DNA of 64,000 bases from Pirellulales bacterium (GCA_022448265.1 JAKVCC010000004.1:124001-188000), one strand, 5' to 3'. Shown: positions 47,653 to 58,222, numbered from the stretch's first letter. The notes: generated by a model not told the origin, from the letters alone. Numbers and translations: made by a program.

Positions 47653-50600
47653 ATGACTCAGCAGATTCAAATTTTGACTCGAACGGTGCTGTCCGTTTTG
47701 CTCTTGAACGCCAGTGTTGTGGGCGTGTTCGTCTTTGGATCCAGGCTCCAGGTCCAATCGGTTTTGGCTGCGCCGCTAGAGCAGCGTTTCCTCCACCCGA
47801 CCGAAGAGGCCAAGCCGTGGGTGTACTGGTACTGGAACAACGGTAACTATTCTAAGCCAGGAGTCACGGCCGACTTGGAGGCCATGAAAAAGATTGGTAT
47901 CGGCGGTTGTACCGTGGCCATCACCAGCATGATGGCTCCCAAGGGTAATATCGAGTTTGGTACGCCCGAATGGATGGACACAGTGATGCATGCTATTCGC
48001 GAGGCCGGGCGGCTTGGAATGCACCTGAGCATCATGAACTGTGAAGGTTGGGGGGTGGCCGGCGGGCCCTGGATCACGCCCGAGATGGGTCAGAAGAAGC
48101 TGGTGTGGACTACGACGAACGTCTCGGGAGCGAAAGGCGTAGACCGGGTACTCGCTCAACCCGAAACGAAGCTGGATTTTTACCGGGACGTGGCGGTGCT
48201 TGCCTATCCTAAAGTGCCGTACGGGCGTATTAACGGCAAGGATCAACTGCGTAACGTCGACGCCAATTGGTCTCCCGAAGCGGCCGAAGAGCAGGGGGGT
48301 ATTGATGCGCTTTTTGATGACGATGCGTCGACCCGCCTGTTCGTATCGGCGGGACAAAAAGAACTGCCCGTTGTGGCCATCGAACTCAAGAAGGCCAGCC
48401 CTGCGCGGGCGATCACAATCCGTTGGTTGGGCTGGACGATGCCGTCGATGCTCAAACTCGAGGTTTCAGATGACGGCGAGACGTACCGTACCCTGGTAGA
48501 CGAAGAGCCGGGAGACGACTTCGGCGTGGCACAAATGATGATGGCCGTCAACAGCCGGACGTTTTCGTTCCCCGTAGTTACGTCTAAGTTCTGGCGCATT
48601 TCAATGCGTTGCGGTTTCGGAGCGATGGAAATTGTTGAAGCAGAACTGACCGCGGCGCCGCGAATCAACAATATGGAGATCAAGGCCGCCTTTCAGCAGA
48701 CACACGCCTGGGGCCGAACGGAGGAGATAACGTTTCGTACCACCGACTTGAGCGAGATAGAACCAGAGCTCCCCAAGGAGTCGCTTGTGGCCCTCAAAGA
48801 CGTGCGCAATATCAGCAAATACATGGACAGCTCAGGGCGATTGCAGTGGGAGCCGCCTAAAGGAGATTGGACCGTTTTGCGACTTGGCTACACGGCCACC
48901 GAGGAACCTATCTCGCCGGCCACAGATTCAGGGCGGGGATTGGAATGCGATAAGTTGGACTCGGACATTGTCCGATTTCAATTCGAGCAATTAGTGGCCA
49001 AGCTCGCCGAACGGGCGGGCCCTTTGGCGGGAACGGCTTACGAAGGTGTCTGGATCGACAGTTGGGAGGCGCATGGGCAAAACTGGACAGAAAAATTTCC
49101 TGAGGAGTTCAAGCGGCGCCGCGGCTACGATCTGATTCCCTACCTGCCATTGATCACTACCGGCCAGATTGTTGAGAGTCCTGAGGTGTGTGAGCGGCTG
49201 CTCTGGGACTTCCGGCGGACCATTGCCGACATGGTGCGTGAGGAGTTTTTCGGGACGGCACGCGCATGGATCAACGAGCGTGGGCTAAAGCTTACCGGTG
49301 AATTCGCTGGCATGGCTGGGCACTTGTATGATCCCATCAATTATATGATGGAGGCGGATGTGCCGGTGGGAGAGTTTTGGAGCCTGAGGGGTGAAGGTGG
49401 CGGCCAGGACATCCGCGTGGCGGCCTCGCTAGCCCATACCTCGGGTCGTCCGACCGTGGGTGCGGAGGCCTACACCGATTGGGGCGGATACGATAAGTAT
49501 CCCTCTCAAATGAAGCCGTTGGGCGACGAAGCCCTATGCGCCGGAGTCAATCGCTTCATTTTTCATACTTATAGTCATCAACCGTGGGCCGATCCCAAAC
49601 CGGGTATGTCGTTTGGCCCTTGGGGCATCAGCTTTCACCGGGGCAACACCTGGTGGGAACCGTCACGCCAATGGATTACCTATCTAAGTCGCTGCCAGCA
49701 GTTGCTGCGTGAAGGCCAGTTTGTGGCCGACATCTGCTATTACATTGGAGACGACGCTCCAAATTTTGTGGGTCGCCGTGATTCGGTGTGGAAACCTATC
49801 CCGCCAGGGCGCGACTTTGACTGTGTGAATACTGAGATACTCAAGCAGTTTCGGGTGATCGGGGGTCGGCTGGTGTTGCCAAGCGGCATGAGCTACCGCA
49901 CATTGTTGCTGCCCAATCGCCCAGGCATGCTCCCTGAATCGCTGGAGATTGTTCATTCATTGGTCGAGCAGGGCGCAGTGGTGGTGGGCCCACCACCTGT
50001 GCGGTCGCCCAGCCTGAAGGACTTTCCCCGCTGCGACCAACGGGTGAATCGGTTGGCCCGCGTCTTATGGGGGCCTGAGGCCGTTGCAGCTCGTTGTGGC
50101 AATGCCAATGTCGCGACACAAGTCGACCGCCAAGTGGGCCAGGGGCGGGTCGTTTCGGGCCTGACCTGGACGAGAATCTTCGAGACACTTGGCGAACCAG
50201 ATGATTTTACGGTGGTCACAAGTGACCCGGAGGTGAAGCTCCAATGGATTCATCGCCGCACGGAAGATGCGGATATTTATTTTCTTGCGAACCCCAAATC
50301 CAAATCCCTCGACACGCTATGCACGTTTCGGGTGACTGATCGCCAACCCGAAGTATGGGATCCAGATACGGGAGCAATGCGCACCGCGGTCATGTATCAG
50401 CAGGTCGATGGCAGGACGCAACTGCCGATACATTTTGACCCAGCCGGATCGCTTTTCGTGATTTTTCGTGGAGCGTCGGCTCAGAATCACGTTGTCGGCG
50501 TGAAGCGTTCGGGAGAGATGCTTTTCAATCCGGCAGTGCGAAAGCCCATTCCTTTGCCCGAGATGCAGCTGCTGGAATCGACGCAAATTGTTGTTGAGGC

Positions 50601-51270
50601 CGATGTGGCGGCCACTTACGAGCTGACATTGGCCGATGGTGCGGTGCGCACGGTTGCTTTTGAGAAGGGGGCGACTGAAATTCCGGTAGCCGGGCCGTGG
50701 GAAGTGTCGTTTCAGCCCGGTCGAGGCGCGCCTGCCAGCCTGACGCTGGAAACCCTGATCGATTTGTCGCAACATGACGATCCTGGGGTCAAGTATTTCT
50801 CCGGTACGGCAAGCTACATGGCCCACTTTAAGGTGCCGTCGCACCTTTTGAGGACCCAAGCAAAAATCGCGCTGGATCTGGGAGATGTTCAGGTGATTGC
50901 CGAAGTGAAGGTTAATGGTAAGAGCTTGGGCATTGTTTGGAAGTCGCCGTTCACATTGGACCTCACAGGTGCAATCAAGTCAGGCCCCAATGAGCTGGTC
51001 GTTGAGGCGACCAACTTGTGGGTTAATCGGCTGGTTGGAGATGAGCAGTTTGCAGACGACTGCGAGTGGAAGTTCTATAGTGGCGACTATACGATGGAAC
51101 AGTGGCCCGATTGGTTCATCAATAACGAACCGCGACCCACAAAACGCATGACATTTTTTCCGTACAAACACCACGTTGCTGACACCAAACTCCCCAAGTC
51201 AGGCCTGCTTGGTCCCGTCCAGATTCGCGTGTCGCCGCGAGTTGAGGTGGCAGCTTCCGGGAGCGAATGA
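47653..51270 (+). CDS. Exported glycoside hydrolase, GH106-type alpha-L-rhamnosidase
   Basis: Probably cleaves terminal alpha-L-rhamnose from polysaccharides outside the cytoplasm. From ATG 47653 the protein is 1205 residues with a signal-like N-terminus (VLSVLLLNASVVGVFVFG). The catalytic region begins PWVYWYWNNGNYSKPGVTADLEAMKKIGIGGC, typical of GH106. It continues with WIDSWEAHGQNWTEKFPEEFKRRRGYDL, FFGTARAWINERGLKLTGEFAGM and EADVPVGEFWS. The C-terminus has a beta-sandwich (DLGDVQVIAEVKVNGKSLGIVWK). The family call is from sequence pattern; the exact linkage specificity is unknown. Confidence 0.85.
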   Translation: MTQQIQILTRTVLSVLLLNASVVGVFVFGSRLQVQSVLAAPLEQRFLHPTEEAKPWVYWYWNNGNYSKPGVTADLEAMKKIGIGGCTVAITSMMAPKGNIEFGTPEWMDTVMHAIREAGRLGMHLSIMNCEGWGVAGGPWITPEMGQKKLVWTTTNVSGAKGVDRVLAQPETKLDFYRDVAVLAYPKVPYGRINGKDQLRNVDANWSPEAAEEQGGIDALFDDDASTRLFVSAGQKELPVVAIELKKASPARAITIRWLGWTMPSMLKLEVSDDGETYRTLVDEEPGDDFGVAQMMMAVNSRTFSFPVVTSKFWRISMRCGFGAMEIVEAELTAAPRINNMEIKAAFQQTHAWGRTEEITFRTTDLSEIEPELPKESLVALKDVRNISKYMDSSGRLQWEPPKGDWTVLRLGYTATEEPISPATDSGRGLECDKLDSDIVRFQFEQLVAKLAERAGPLAGTAYEGVWIDSWEAHGQNWTEKFPEEFKRRRGYDLIPYLPLITTGQIVESPEVCERLLWDFRRTIADMVREEFFGTARAWINERGLKLTGEFAGMAGHLYDPINYMMEADVPVGEFWSLRGEGGGQDIRVAASLAHTSGRPTVGAEAYTDWGGYDKYPSQMKPLGDEALCAGVNRFIFHTYSHQPWADPKPGMSFGPWGISFHRGNTWWEPSRQWITYLSRCQQLLREGQFVADICYYIGDDAPNFVGRRDSVWKPIPPGRDFDCVNTEILKQFRVIGGRLVLPSGMSYRTLLLPNRPGMLPESLEIVHSLVEQGAVVVGPPPVRSPSLKDFPRCDQRVNRLARVLWGPEAVAARCGNANVATQVDRQVGQGRVVSGLTWTRIFETLGEPDDFTVVTSDPEVKLQWIHRRTEDADIYFLANPKSKSLDTLCTFRVTDRQPEVWDPDTGAMRTAVMYQQVDGRTQLPIHFDPAGSLFVIFRGASAQNHVVGVKRSGEMLFNPAVRKPIPLPEMQLLESTQIVVEADVAATYELTLADGAVRTVAFEKGATEIPVAGPWEVSFQPGRGAPASLTLETLIDLSQHDDPGVKYFSGTASYMAHFKVPSHLLRTQAKIALDLGDVQVIAEVKVNGKSLGIVWKSPFTLDLTGAIKSGPNELVVEATNLWVNRLVGDEQFADDCEWKFYSGDYTMEQWPDWFINNEPRPTKRMTFFPYKHHVADTKLPKSGLLGPVQIRVSPRVEVAASGSE

Positions 51271-51761
51271 CCCGGAGGAGGTGTGCTGCATCGCCAGGAT
51301 CTATCTCGTGGGCGATCTTCGAAGTTATCGGCACTTTGATTGATGGCTCCCGCGTACGGCGTAACGGCAGCGCAACCTGCAGCCACTGGCCAAGGTAGGG
51401 ATCCTTATCTTCAAACGCATGGCAACAACAACGGCGCCGTTTCGCTGGAGGCAAATAGCCGTGTTTTGCTCGATTGCTGTACCGAACTGGGCGAAAAAAT
51501 GGAATGGATTGTTGTGAAGGGGCAACATCACGCCTAGGCATCAGAGTTTTGCGAAGATCCACAATTGGTTCAGTTCTTGGTGTTCAGTAGGTTTTGCGAT
51601 CGAAACCAAGGATGAGCTGTTGCATGGCAATCGTACGATCGTCTTGAATTAGCGAAGTTTTTTCTTACAGATGTCTATCGATTGCTCCGTTTCCAAGCAG
51701 GCCCTTCTGCGGTACGATTGTTGGCAGCAGTTTTCCTCCTCGTTTAACCTGCGCTAGCAAC
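51271..51761. other. Spacer without recognised gene
   Basis: 491 bases between the GH106 gene and the regulator gene. Frames on both strands (for example minus 51119-51562, plus 51340-51537) look like shadows. It should hold the promoter of the downstream regulator; no sigma-54 (-24/-12) site was recognised. Confidence 0.4.
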
Positions 51762-53606
51762 GTGTACGCTTACCTGACCATCCTTTCTGGCAAACAGTCG
51801 GGGACCAATTTCCCGCTCGATCCTACGCGTGAGACCCTTATGGGACGGGGTACCGATTGTCATGTTTCGGTGCCCGATCCGATGTGTTCTCGCGTGCACG
51901 CTGTGCTGCGCTATGACGAGGATCGCTGGGTCGTTCGCGATCACGGGAGCCGCAACGGCACTACGGTGAACGGACAAAAAGTGACCGAAGCAACTCTCGA
52001 TGGGGGCCATGTAGTTGCCATCGGTTCAAGTGAGTTTGAATTTCATCTTTCTGAAGATCCTGCGACTGCCGACGCTGATGATCTGAACCTCAAACAGACC
52101 ATTGTGCAGGACATGCCGATTGCAGTTCACCAAAGCAATCAGGAGGTGTTGGCGGCTTTGCCGACTCCAGACCAGGTTCAGGAATTGGTGCTGCTCTATC
52201 AGCTCAGTATTCACTTACTGGGCTGTGAAGATCCAGAACAAGTGACGCGAATCATTTTGGAATTGCTCAAGGAGCGCACCAAAGCCGTAGTAGTGGGTTT
52301 TCTGTGGGTCGATGACCAGCAGCAATTGCGTCCAAAATTGGTGATTCCACAGGATCAGGCTGATCGGGTTGCCTTGAGTCAATCGCTGACCGAGCTGGTT
52401 TTGCGTCAAGGGCGGGCCGTTTGGGTCGCCAACCAGTCGTCTGTGAGCGAAGCCGATACGGGCACGACCTATGCCGATGCCGTTTGCGCGCCGCTGGTGC
52501 AGAAAGACGATCAGGGAGAACACTGTACGTTGGGAGCCATCCACGTTTACCTGCAGGATGGTCGTTTTCGGCAGTCCGACTTCGATTTTATTATTGCCGT
52601 GGCGAATCTTGCAGTCATTGCCCTGGTGCGTGCTCGTTCGCAAGTCACAATGCGGAGTGATTTTCAGCGGCTGGTCAGCGTTTCGCCAGGCTACGACGAG
52701 CTTATTGGTGAAAGTCGATCTATGCGTGAACTGAAAAGCAAGATCGAGCGAGTGAGCCAGGCGCCGGGTTGCGTATTGGTGCTGGGCGAAAGCGGTGCGG
52801 GAAAGGAACTCGTGGCGCGCGCCCTTCATCACGGCAGCGCGCGGGCCGATCGGCCCATGATCGCGGTCAATTGCGCAGCGATTCCTGAACACTTGATGGA
52901 AAGCCAGCTCTTCGGCCACAAGGCTGGATCTTTTACAGGCGCCGATCGCGACCACATAGGTTTTTTTCAGCAGGCAGACTTGGGCACACTTTTTTTGGAT
53001 GAGATTGGTGAGCTTCCGTTGGAAGGGCAGGCCAAGTTGCTCCGAATTCTGGAGGGCCATCCTTTCTTGCCGGTTGGTTCCACGGAAGAAGTTCAGGTGG
53101 ATGTCCGTCTTATCGCGGCAACCAATCAAGAGCTACAAGATTATGTACGCGACAAAAAATTTCGCGAAGATCTCTACTACCGGCTGAGTGTTTTTGAGTT
53201 GCATTTGCCGCCGCTGCGTGAGCGGGACGACGACGTGGGTCTGTTGATCGATTACTTCCTTAATCACTATCGAAGTGAACGGGGGCGGCCTCAGTTGGAA
53301 TTGAGCGACTCAGCGCGGAGGCAATTGTTGGAATATCGTTGGCCGGGCAACGTGCGACAATTGCGCAATGTAATCGACAGTGCAGTCGTGCTGGCCGAAG
53401 GTGACGAAATCCGGCCGCTCGACCTGGGCTTGCGTGACAGTGGCAGCGAGCCACTCGACTCGCTATTGATCGAACACTGGGAACGCAAATTGATTTTGGA
53501 GGCGCTAAAGCGGGCTGGCGGCAGTGTGCCCGAAGCGGCCAAGCTGCTGGGCATAGGTCGCGCGACCCTTTATCGAAAGATCGAAATCTACGGCATCGAG
53601 CGCTGA
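51762..53606 (+). CDS. FHA-GAF sigma-54-dependent transcriptional activator
   Basis: A 614-residue enhancer-binding-type protein starting at GTG 51762. Residues 1-97 are a forkhead-associated domain (GRGTDCHVSVPDPMCSRVHA and HGSRNGTTVNG), which binds phosphothreonine. A GAF-like sensor occupies about 140-295. The AAA+ core has Walker A GESGAGKE (342-349) and LDEIGELPLEGQAKLLRIL. The sigma-54 contact loop reads GSFTGA (389-394) instead of GAFTGA. The C-terminal Fis-type helix-turn-helix ends in LGIGRATLYRKIEIYGI. Input is therefore probably Ser/Thr kinase phosphorylation. Targets are unknown. Confidence 0.92.
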   Translation: MYAYLTILSGKQSGTNFPLDPTRETLMGRGTDCHVSVPDPMCSRVHAVLRYDEDRWVVRDHGSRNGTTVNGQKVTEATLDGGHVVAIGSSEFEFHLSEDPATADADDLNLKQTIVQDMPIAVHQSNQEVLAALPTPDQVQELVLLYQLSIHLLGCEDPEQVTRIILELLKERTKAVVVGFLWVDDQQQLRPKLVIPQDQADRVALSQSLTELVLRQGRAVWVANQSSVSEADTGTTYADAVCAPLVQKDDQGEHCTLGAIHVYLQDGRFRQSDFDFIIAVANLAVIALVRARSQVTMRSDFQRLVSVSPGYDELIGESRSMRELKSKIERVSQAPGCVLVLGESGAGKELVARALHHGSARADRPMIAVNCAAIPEHLMESQLFGHKAGSFTGADRDHIGFFQQADLGTLFLDEIGELPLEGQAKLLRILEGHPFLPVGSTEEVQVDVRLIAATNQELQDYVRDKKFREDLYYRLSVFELHLPPLRERDDDVGLLIDYFLNHYRSERGRPQLELSDSARRQLLEYRWPGNVRQLRNVIDSAVVLAEGDEIRPLDLGLRDSGSEPLDSLLIEHWERKLILEALKRAGGSVPEAAKLLGIGRATLYRKIEIYGIER

Positions 53607-53630
53607 GGCATTGATTGGTTTGCCCTTATA

Positions 53631-55082
53631 GTGCAGGCCACAAATAAATATGCCAGGTTGGTAGGAGACTCCCGAGTGACTAGCTGCTTTCATGCCAGAT
53701 ACTCAATGCTTGGAGGTTGGCAGTTGTCGGTGTCGGGTCAACATCGGGTTGTGAGATTCAGGGGCAAGGAATTTACATCAACTGCGCTGGCACGTCTGAC
53801 ACGGCGACGGGTTGCACGCCAGCTGGTGATACACCTGTTGGTTGTCTTGTGGGGGTGGGGTCCTATTTCAGCGCGTGCGGTTAGCGATCCGGACAATTGG
53901 TCGCGGTTTCGAGGCCCGAATGGCACGGGCCAGGCCGGCGACATCGCATTCCCCACGACCTGGTCGGAATCCGACTATCTTTGGAAAGTGGCCCTGCCAG
54001 GCATCGGACATAGTTCGCCGGTGTGCTGGGAGAACCGAGTGTGGGTCACGTCAGGAGACCCCGACACGGGCACCGTCACGCTGACGAGTTTGGTCGCCGA
54101 TAGCGGCCGGCAGCGATGGAGAAAAAGTTTTATTAGTCATGCCGCATCTATGCATGCAAGCAATAGCTACGCTTCGACCACACCGGCGCTCGACGCAAGC
54201 CACGTCTATTTCACCTGGGCGTCGGCAGGTGAAATACACTTGGCCGCACTCACGCACGCCGGCGTCGAAGTGTGGCGGATCGTTTTGGGGCAGTTTGTTG
54301 GCCCGCACGGGTTTGCGGCGTCGCCGGTGGTCATTGACGGGGTGGTTTGTGTGCAATGTGATCAGCAGGAAAACGGTTTTTTGGCGGGAGTGGATGCCCA
54401 GCGGGGTGAGCTGCGCTGGCGGATGGAACGGCCAGCTGGAAAGGCTTCGTATGCCACCCCCTGTGCAATCTCAACAGAGATTGAAGGGCGTCCAGTTAAA
54501 GCCGTCGTTGTCCAGAGTATGACCGCTGGCATGCAGGCCATCGAGGTGCAGTCTGGCGCCGTCGTGTGGGAGTTGCCCGACGTGTTTCCACAGCGCTGTG
54601 TTAGCTCTCCCCTGTTGGCGGGTAAGGTGCTGATAGGAGTGAGCGGCGGCGGTGGTCGCGGGAGGACCTTGGTTGGTGTGACGCTGGTGGGCGGCGCCGA
54701 CCAGCCGCCACGACAGTCGCTGAGCCTGTCAAAGAACTTGCCTTATGTCCCGACACCCATCGTTCGCGACGAACTGCTTTTTCTTTGGCAGGATCGCGGC
54801 ACCGTCGCTTGCATTGACCTAAAAGACGGCAGCCTGATTTGGAACGAACGCGTTAGCGGAAATTATTTTGGCTCGCCGATCTTGGCTGGCGGCAAGCTTT
54901 ATTGCATGTCGAAGAGCGGCAAAGTCGTAGTCTTGGCTGCTGATCGGGAGTTTGGCATGCTGGGAGAAAACGAGTTAGGAGATAGTAGCAGTGCCACGCC
55001 TGCAGTGCATGGCCGCCGCATGTACTTGCGAGCGGCCTCTTTTTTAGCGTGTTTGCCGGCCCAGAAAAAAATGGATGACTAG
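53631..55082 (+). CDS. PQQ-binding-like beta-propeller exported protein
   Basis: Up to 483 residues; the start could be GTG 53631 or ATG 53706. A hydrophobic segment (LVIHLLVVLWGWGPISARA) serves as export signal. The remainder is a PQQ-like beta-propeller with repeated blades, starting NWSRFRGPNGTGQAGD, with WKVALPGIGHSSPVCWENRVWV, ASPVVIDGVVCVQCD and SGNYFGSPILAGGKLYCMSKSGKVVVLA. Such proteins in planctomycetes are often non-enzymatic or lack the true PQQ site. Function unknown. It follows the regulator gene by 24 bp and may be cotranscribed. Confidence 0.85.
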   Translation: MQATNKYARLVGDSRVTSCFHARYSMLGGWQLSVSGQHRVVRFRGKEFTSTALARLTRRRVARQLVIHLLVVLWGWGPISARAVSDPDNWSRFRGPNGTGQAGDIAFPTTWSESDYLWKVALPGIGHSSPVCWENRVWVTSGDPDTGTVTLTSLVADSGRQRWRKSFISHAASMHASNSYASTTPALDASHVYFTWASAGEIHLAALTHAGVEVWRIVLGQFVGPHGFAASPVVIDGVVCVQCDQQENGFLAGVDAQRGELRWRMERPAGKASYATPCAISTEIEGRPVKAVVVQSMTAGMQAIEVQSGAVVWELPDVFPQRCVSSPLLAGKVLIGVSGGGGRGRTLVGVTLVGGADQPPRQSLSLSKNLPYVPTPIVRDELLFLWQDRGTVACIDLKDGSLIWNERVSGNYFGSPILAGGKLYCMSKSGKVVVLAADREFGMLGENELGDSSSATPAVHGRRMYLRAASFLACLPAQKKMDD

Positions 55083-55089
55083 CGTTAGT

Positions 55090-55111
55090 CCCCCCCTTTT
55101 TTTTGGGGGGG
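55090..55111. repeat. Homopolymer hairpin C7-T8-G7
   Basis: Seven C, eight T and seven G form a perfect 7-bp stem with an all-T loop, between the propeller and ligase genes. No T-tract follows the stem on either strand, so it is not a standard terminator. Confidence 0.85.
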
Positions 55112-55152
55112 CCAATGGGACAGGGAAATACTAGTACCGGGGTAGTCTTGAA

Positions 55153-56448
55153 ATGGGTTCCCGTAAAATACCAACCGGTTCGCCTGCAGAGCGGCGACAG
55201 CAAGAATCGTCCGATCGAGGTGCGTTGGCTGAGCATCAGTTGGATCGTTTGAACCAGCTATTCGATGCGATCTTGCCCACCAATCAATTTTATTCCAGCA
55301 AATTGGCCTCCTGCCCCCGGCAGTTATCCAGCCTCGACCAACTGGGGGACTTACCCTTCACTACGAAAGAGGAGTTGCTCGCTGGATTGGATGGAAATCA
55401 TTTGCCGGTCAATCTAACTTGGCCTGTTGAACGCTACGTGCGCTATCACCAAACCTCGGGGACCCACGGCAGGCCTATGAGCGTGTACGACACTGCCGCT
55501 GATTGGGAGTGGTGGACAGCTTGCTGGCAATACGTACTCGACGCCGCAGAGATCGACGCTGAGGATCGTGTGATGCTGGCTTTTTCTTTTGGCCCGTTCA
55601 TCGGTTTTTGGAGTGCTCACGATGCACTTGTGGCCCGTGGATCCCTGTTAATTCCCGGCGGAGGCATGAACACGCTGGCTCGCTTGGACTTGTTGCGCCG
55701 CGCCCAGGCGACGGTTTTGTTCTGTACGCCAACCTATGCGCTCCATCTGGTTGAGGTGGCTCAGCAGAACAGTATCAATTTGGCGCATAGCGGTGTGCGA
55801 AAGATCGTAGTGGCGGGCGAACCTGGTGGCTCAGTTCCCGCCACGCGCGCTCGAATCGAAACTGCGTGGAACGCGCGCGTCACCGACCACAGTGGTGCGA
55901 GTGAGGTCGGGCCCTGGGGATACGGCGATCCTGATGGGCAGGGTCTTCACGTTCTGGAAAGCGAGTTCATCGCCGAGTTCTATTCGGTCGAAACAGGTAA
56001 GCCTGCCGAAGCAGGCGAGCTTTCGCACTTGGTACTAACCTCGCTAAAACGATACGGCATGCCGATCATCCGTTACCGCACGGGCGATCTGGTCCGCCCC
56101 ACATGGACGAAATCGGGTCGCAACCGTTTTGTGTTCTTGGAGGGTGGGGTTTTGGGCCGCACGGACGACATGATGATTGTCCGGGGCGTGAATATTTTCC
56201 CCAGTTCGCTTGTACAGATTCTGCACAGCTTTCCCGAAGTGGTCGAATATCGTATTACCGTGCGCCGGCGAGGCGAGATGGATGAGCTGGTGGTGGAGGT
56301 GGAAGATCACCTGCAAAATCCCACGCGCATCGCTGAGGAATTGCGACTGCAATTGGGGCTCAAGGTTGAGGTCCGGCTGGCCAACGCCATGTCGCTGCCA
56401 CGTTTCGAGGGCAAAGCCGCCCGTTTTGTTGATCTGCGCGACGGATGA
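55153..56448 (+). CDS. Phenylacetate-CoA ligase-like (PaaK-type) AMP-forming enzyme
   Basis: Adenylates a carboxylic acid and links it to CoA. The 431-residue protein matches the PaaK-type architecture: GDLPFTTKEELL near residue 69, YHQTSGTHGRPMSVYDT as the AMP-binding P-loop, VVAGEPGGSVPATRARIE, DHSGASEVGPWGYG, and IIRYRTGDLVRP. The C-terminal lid begins GGVLGRTDDMMIVRGVNIFPSS. Length (about 430) and motif order fit PaaK. No phenylacetate degradation genes are adjacent, so the substrate is open. Confidence 0.88.
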   Translation: MGSRKIPTGSPAERRQQESSDRGALAEHQLDRLNQLFDAILPTNQFYSSKLASCPRQLSSLDQLGDLPFTTKEELLAGLDGNHLPVNLTWPVERYVRYHQTSGTHGRPMSVYDTAADWEWWTACWQYVLDAAEIDAEDRVMLAFSFGPFIGFWSAHDALVARGSLLIPGGGMNTLARLDLLRRAQATVLFCTPTYALHLVEVAQQNSINLAHSGVRKIVVAGEPGGSVPATRARIETAWNARVTDHSGASEVGPWGYGDPDGQGLHVLESEFIAEFYSVETGKPAEAGELSHLVLTSLKRYGMPIIRYRTGDLVRPTWTKSGRNRFVFLEGGVLGRTDDMMIVRGVNIFPSSLVQILHSFPEVVEYRITVRRRGEMDELVVEVEDHLQNPTRIAEELRLQLGLKVEVRLANAMSLPRFEGKAARFVDLRDG

Positions 56449-56780
56449 GCTTGGAAGATGCATCAACTGGCGTGAGCTATAGCGGCGACTAGCGTTGGTT
56501 AGACAGCTTGCATCCGGTCCGATACGAGTCCAGGTCTCGATCGTAATTCCAAAGAAGCAAACAATTCCTTCAGCTCCACCCGAGGTAATGGTGTGGTTCT
56601 GCCGGGCAACTGCTAGTGACGTTTCTCGTTGGTGAGCTGCAAAGAAGGCCAACGTATTGTTGGCTGCGCGCTGCACAGCTTGCGACGAGAAGCCATCTTC
56701 TTAGAACCATTTGATAAACTTGGTTTGGGGCCACGATTCTGGGGGAATCTTGCCACTGACTGATGGTTTTGAAATGGGCT
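56449..56780. other. Spacer without recognised gene
   Basis: 332 bases between the convergent ligase and DUF1501 genes. No gene, hairpin with T-tract or repeat was recognised. Minus-strand frames extend from the antisense of the ligase gene and appear spurious. Confidence 0.4.
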
Positions 56781-58211
56781 CTAGGCAATCACGTCGTGTA
56801 GTACGTTGCCATACACATCGGTGAGCCGCAGGTCGCGTCCGGCAAAGCGGTAGGTGAGGTCTTGGTGGCTTATGCCCAGTTGGTGCAGGACCGTGGCCCA
56901 CAGGTCGTACACGGTCGCCGCATTTTCGACGGCGTGGTAGCCGTACTCGTCGGTTTGCCCATAGATCGTTCCACCCTTTACACCGCCCCCGGCGAGCCAA
57001 ACGCTGAATCCATACGGATTGTGATCGCGGCCTTCGGAGCCTTGCGAGAACGGCGTGCGGCCAAATTCTCCCGCCCAAATAATGAGTGTCTCGTCCAATA
57101 GACCTCGCGAGCGCAAATCCTTGATCAGGGCGGCGATCGGCTGGTCCACTTGTTGCGCCATGTTGGTGTGACCGATTTTCAGTCCGCCGTGTTGGTCCCA
57201 GGGGTTCGGCCTCTGCCCGTCGCTCGCGTCTTGGCCCAGGCAACTCAGCTCCACAAAACGCACGCCCCTCTCAACCAGTCGGCGGGCCAGCAGGCATTGG
57301 CGCGCGTAGGCAGCTTTGGATGGATGCGGGTCGTCCAGGCCATACATTGCGCGCGTGGCCGGCGACTCTCCAGAAATGTCGCACAGTTCGGGTACAGACG
57401 ACTGCATGCGGTAGGCAGTTTCGAAGTTATTGATGGCCGCCTCCACGGGGGCATGCTGATTAACGTTGGCCAAATAAAGCTCGTCCAGTTGGCGGACTAG
57501 GTCGAGGCGCTGCCGCTGCCGCCGGTCGTGCTCGGCCGGGCGGATGTTTTTTACCGCTTCCGGTTGATCGGCGTGAATGATGGACCCCTGATGATTGGCG
57601 GGCAAAAACCCGTTGCTATATAGGCCCACGCCACCATGGGGAACCGTCGCATAGCCACTTTGCAGCACCACGAATCCAGGAAGGTTTTGGTTTTCGGATC
57701 CCAGGCCATACGAAGCCCATGCACCGGCGCTGGGGGAGCCCTCCAAGGTAAATCCGGTGTGCATGAAGTAGTTGGCCTGCGCGTGCTCGTTGACCTCGCT
57801 GGTCATCGAGCGAATCACGGCCAACTCATCGGCACACTCACCAATGTGCGGAAACATGCTGCTGACCGGAATTCCACTGTCGCCATGCCGCGTGAATTCA
57901 AAAGGACTGGGAAAGATGTTCCCGTTGTTGTTGAACATCGTTCGTTCGATCTTCATGGGCATTGGTTTTCCCGCCTCGCGCGCGAGGCGAGGCTTGGGGT
58001 CGAAGGAATCGATGTGGGAGACGCCACCCGACATGTAGCAGAAGATCACATTCTTTGCTTTGGGCGGAAAATGGGGTCTGGAAAGTGCCCTGCCAGTCGT
58101 CGCCGCGGCGGCCGGCGACTCTTGGCTGATCAGCCCCGCCAGGGCCAGCATTCCGAATCCGGTCGAGGCCTGACAAAGCATCGCGCGGCGAGAAAGTTGA
58201 TCTTGGTTCAT
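56781..58211 (-). CDS. DUF1501 family exported protein
   Basis: From ATG 58211 the protein is 476 residues. A twin-arginine-type start ([22 protein letters not shown]) suggests Tat export. The body is the sulfatase-like DUF1501 fold: [21 protein letters not shown] at the N-terminal core, [59 protein letters not shown], and [13 protein letters not shown]. The upstream DUF1553 gene ends 11 bp before it. This pair is a planctomycete hallmark; its biochemical role is not established. Confidence 0.92.
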   Translation of the reverse strand: MNQDQLSRRAMLCQASTGFGMLALAGLISQESPAAAATTGRALSRPHFPPKAKNVIFCYMSGGVSHIDSFDPKPRLAREAGKPMPMKIERTMFNNNGNIFPSPFEFTRHGDSGIPVSSMFPHIGECADELAVIRSMTSEVNEHAQANYFMHTGFTLEGSPSAGAWASYGLGSENQNLPGFVVLQSGYATVPHGGVGLYSNGFLPANHQGSIIHADQPEAVKNIRPAEHDRRQRQRLDLVRQLDELYLANVNQHAPVEAAINNFETAYRMQSSVPELCDISGESPATRAMYGLDDPHPSKAAYARQCLLARRLVERGVRFVELSCLGQDASDGQRPNPWDQHGGLKIGHTNMAQQVDQPIAALIKDLRSRGLLDETLIIWAGEFGRTPFSQGSEGRDHNPYGFSVWLAGGGVKGGTIYGQTDEYGYHAVENAATVYDLWATVLHQLGISHQDLTYRFAGRDLRLTDVYGNVLHDVIA

Positions 58212-58222
58212 GGCAGCGGAAT

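Noticed and set aside
51119-51562. 147-residue minus-strand open frame
   Set aside because: Overlaps the end of the GH106 gene, with a composition typical of a shadow frame.
56044-56676. 210-residue minus-strand open frame
   Set aside because: Lies almost wholly antisense to the PaaK-like ligase gene and shows no domain pattern.
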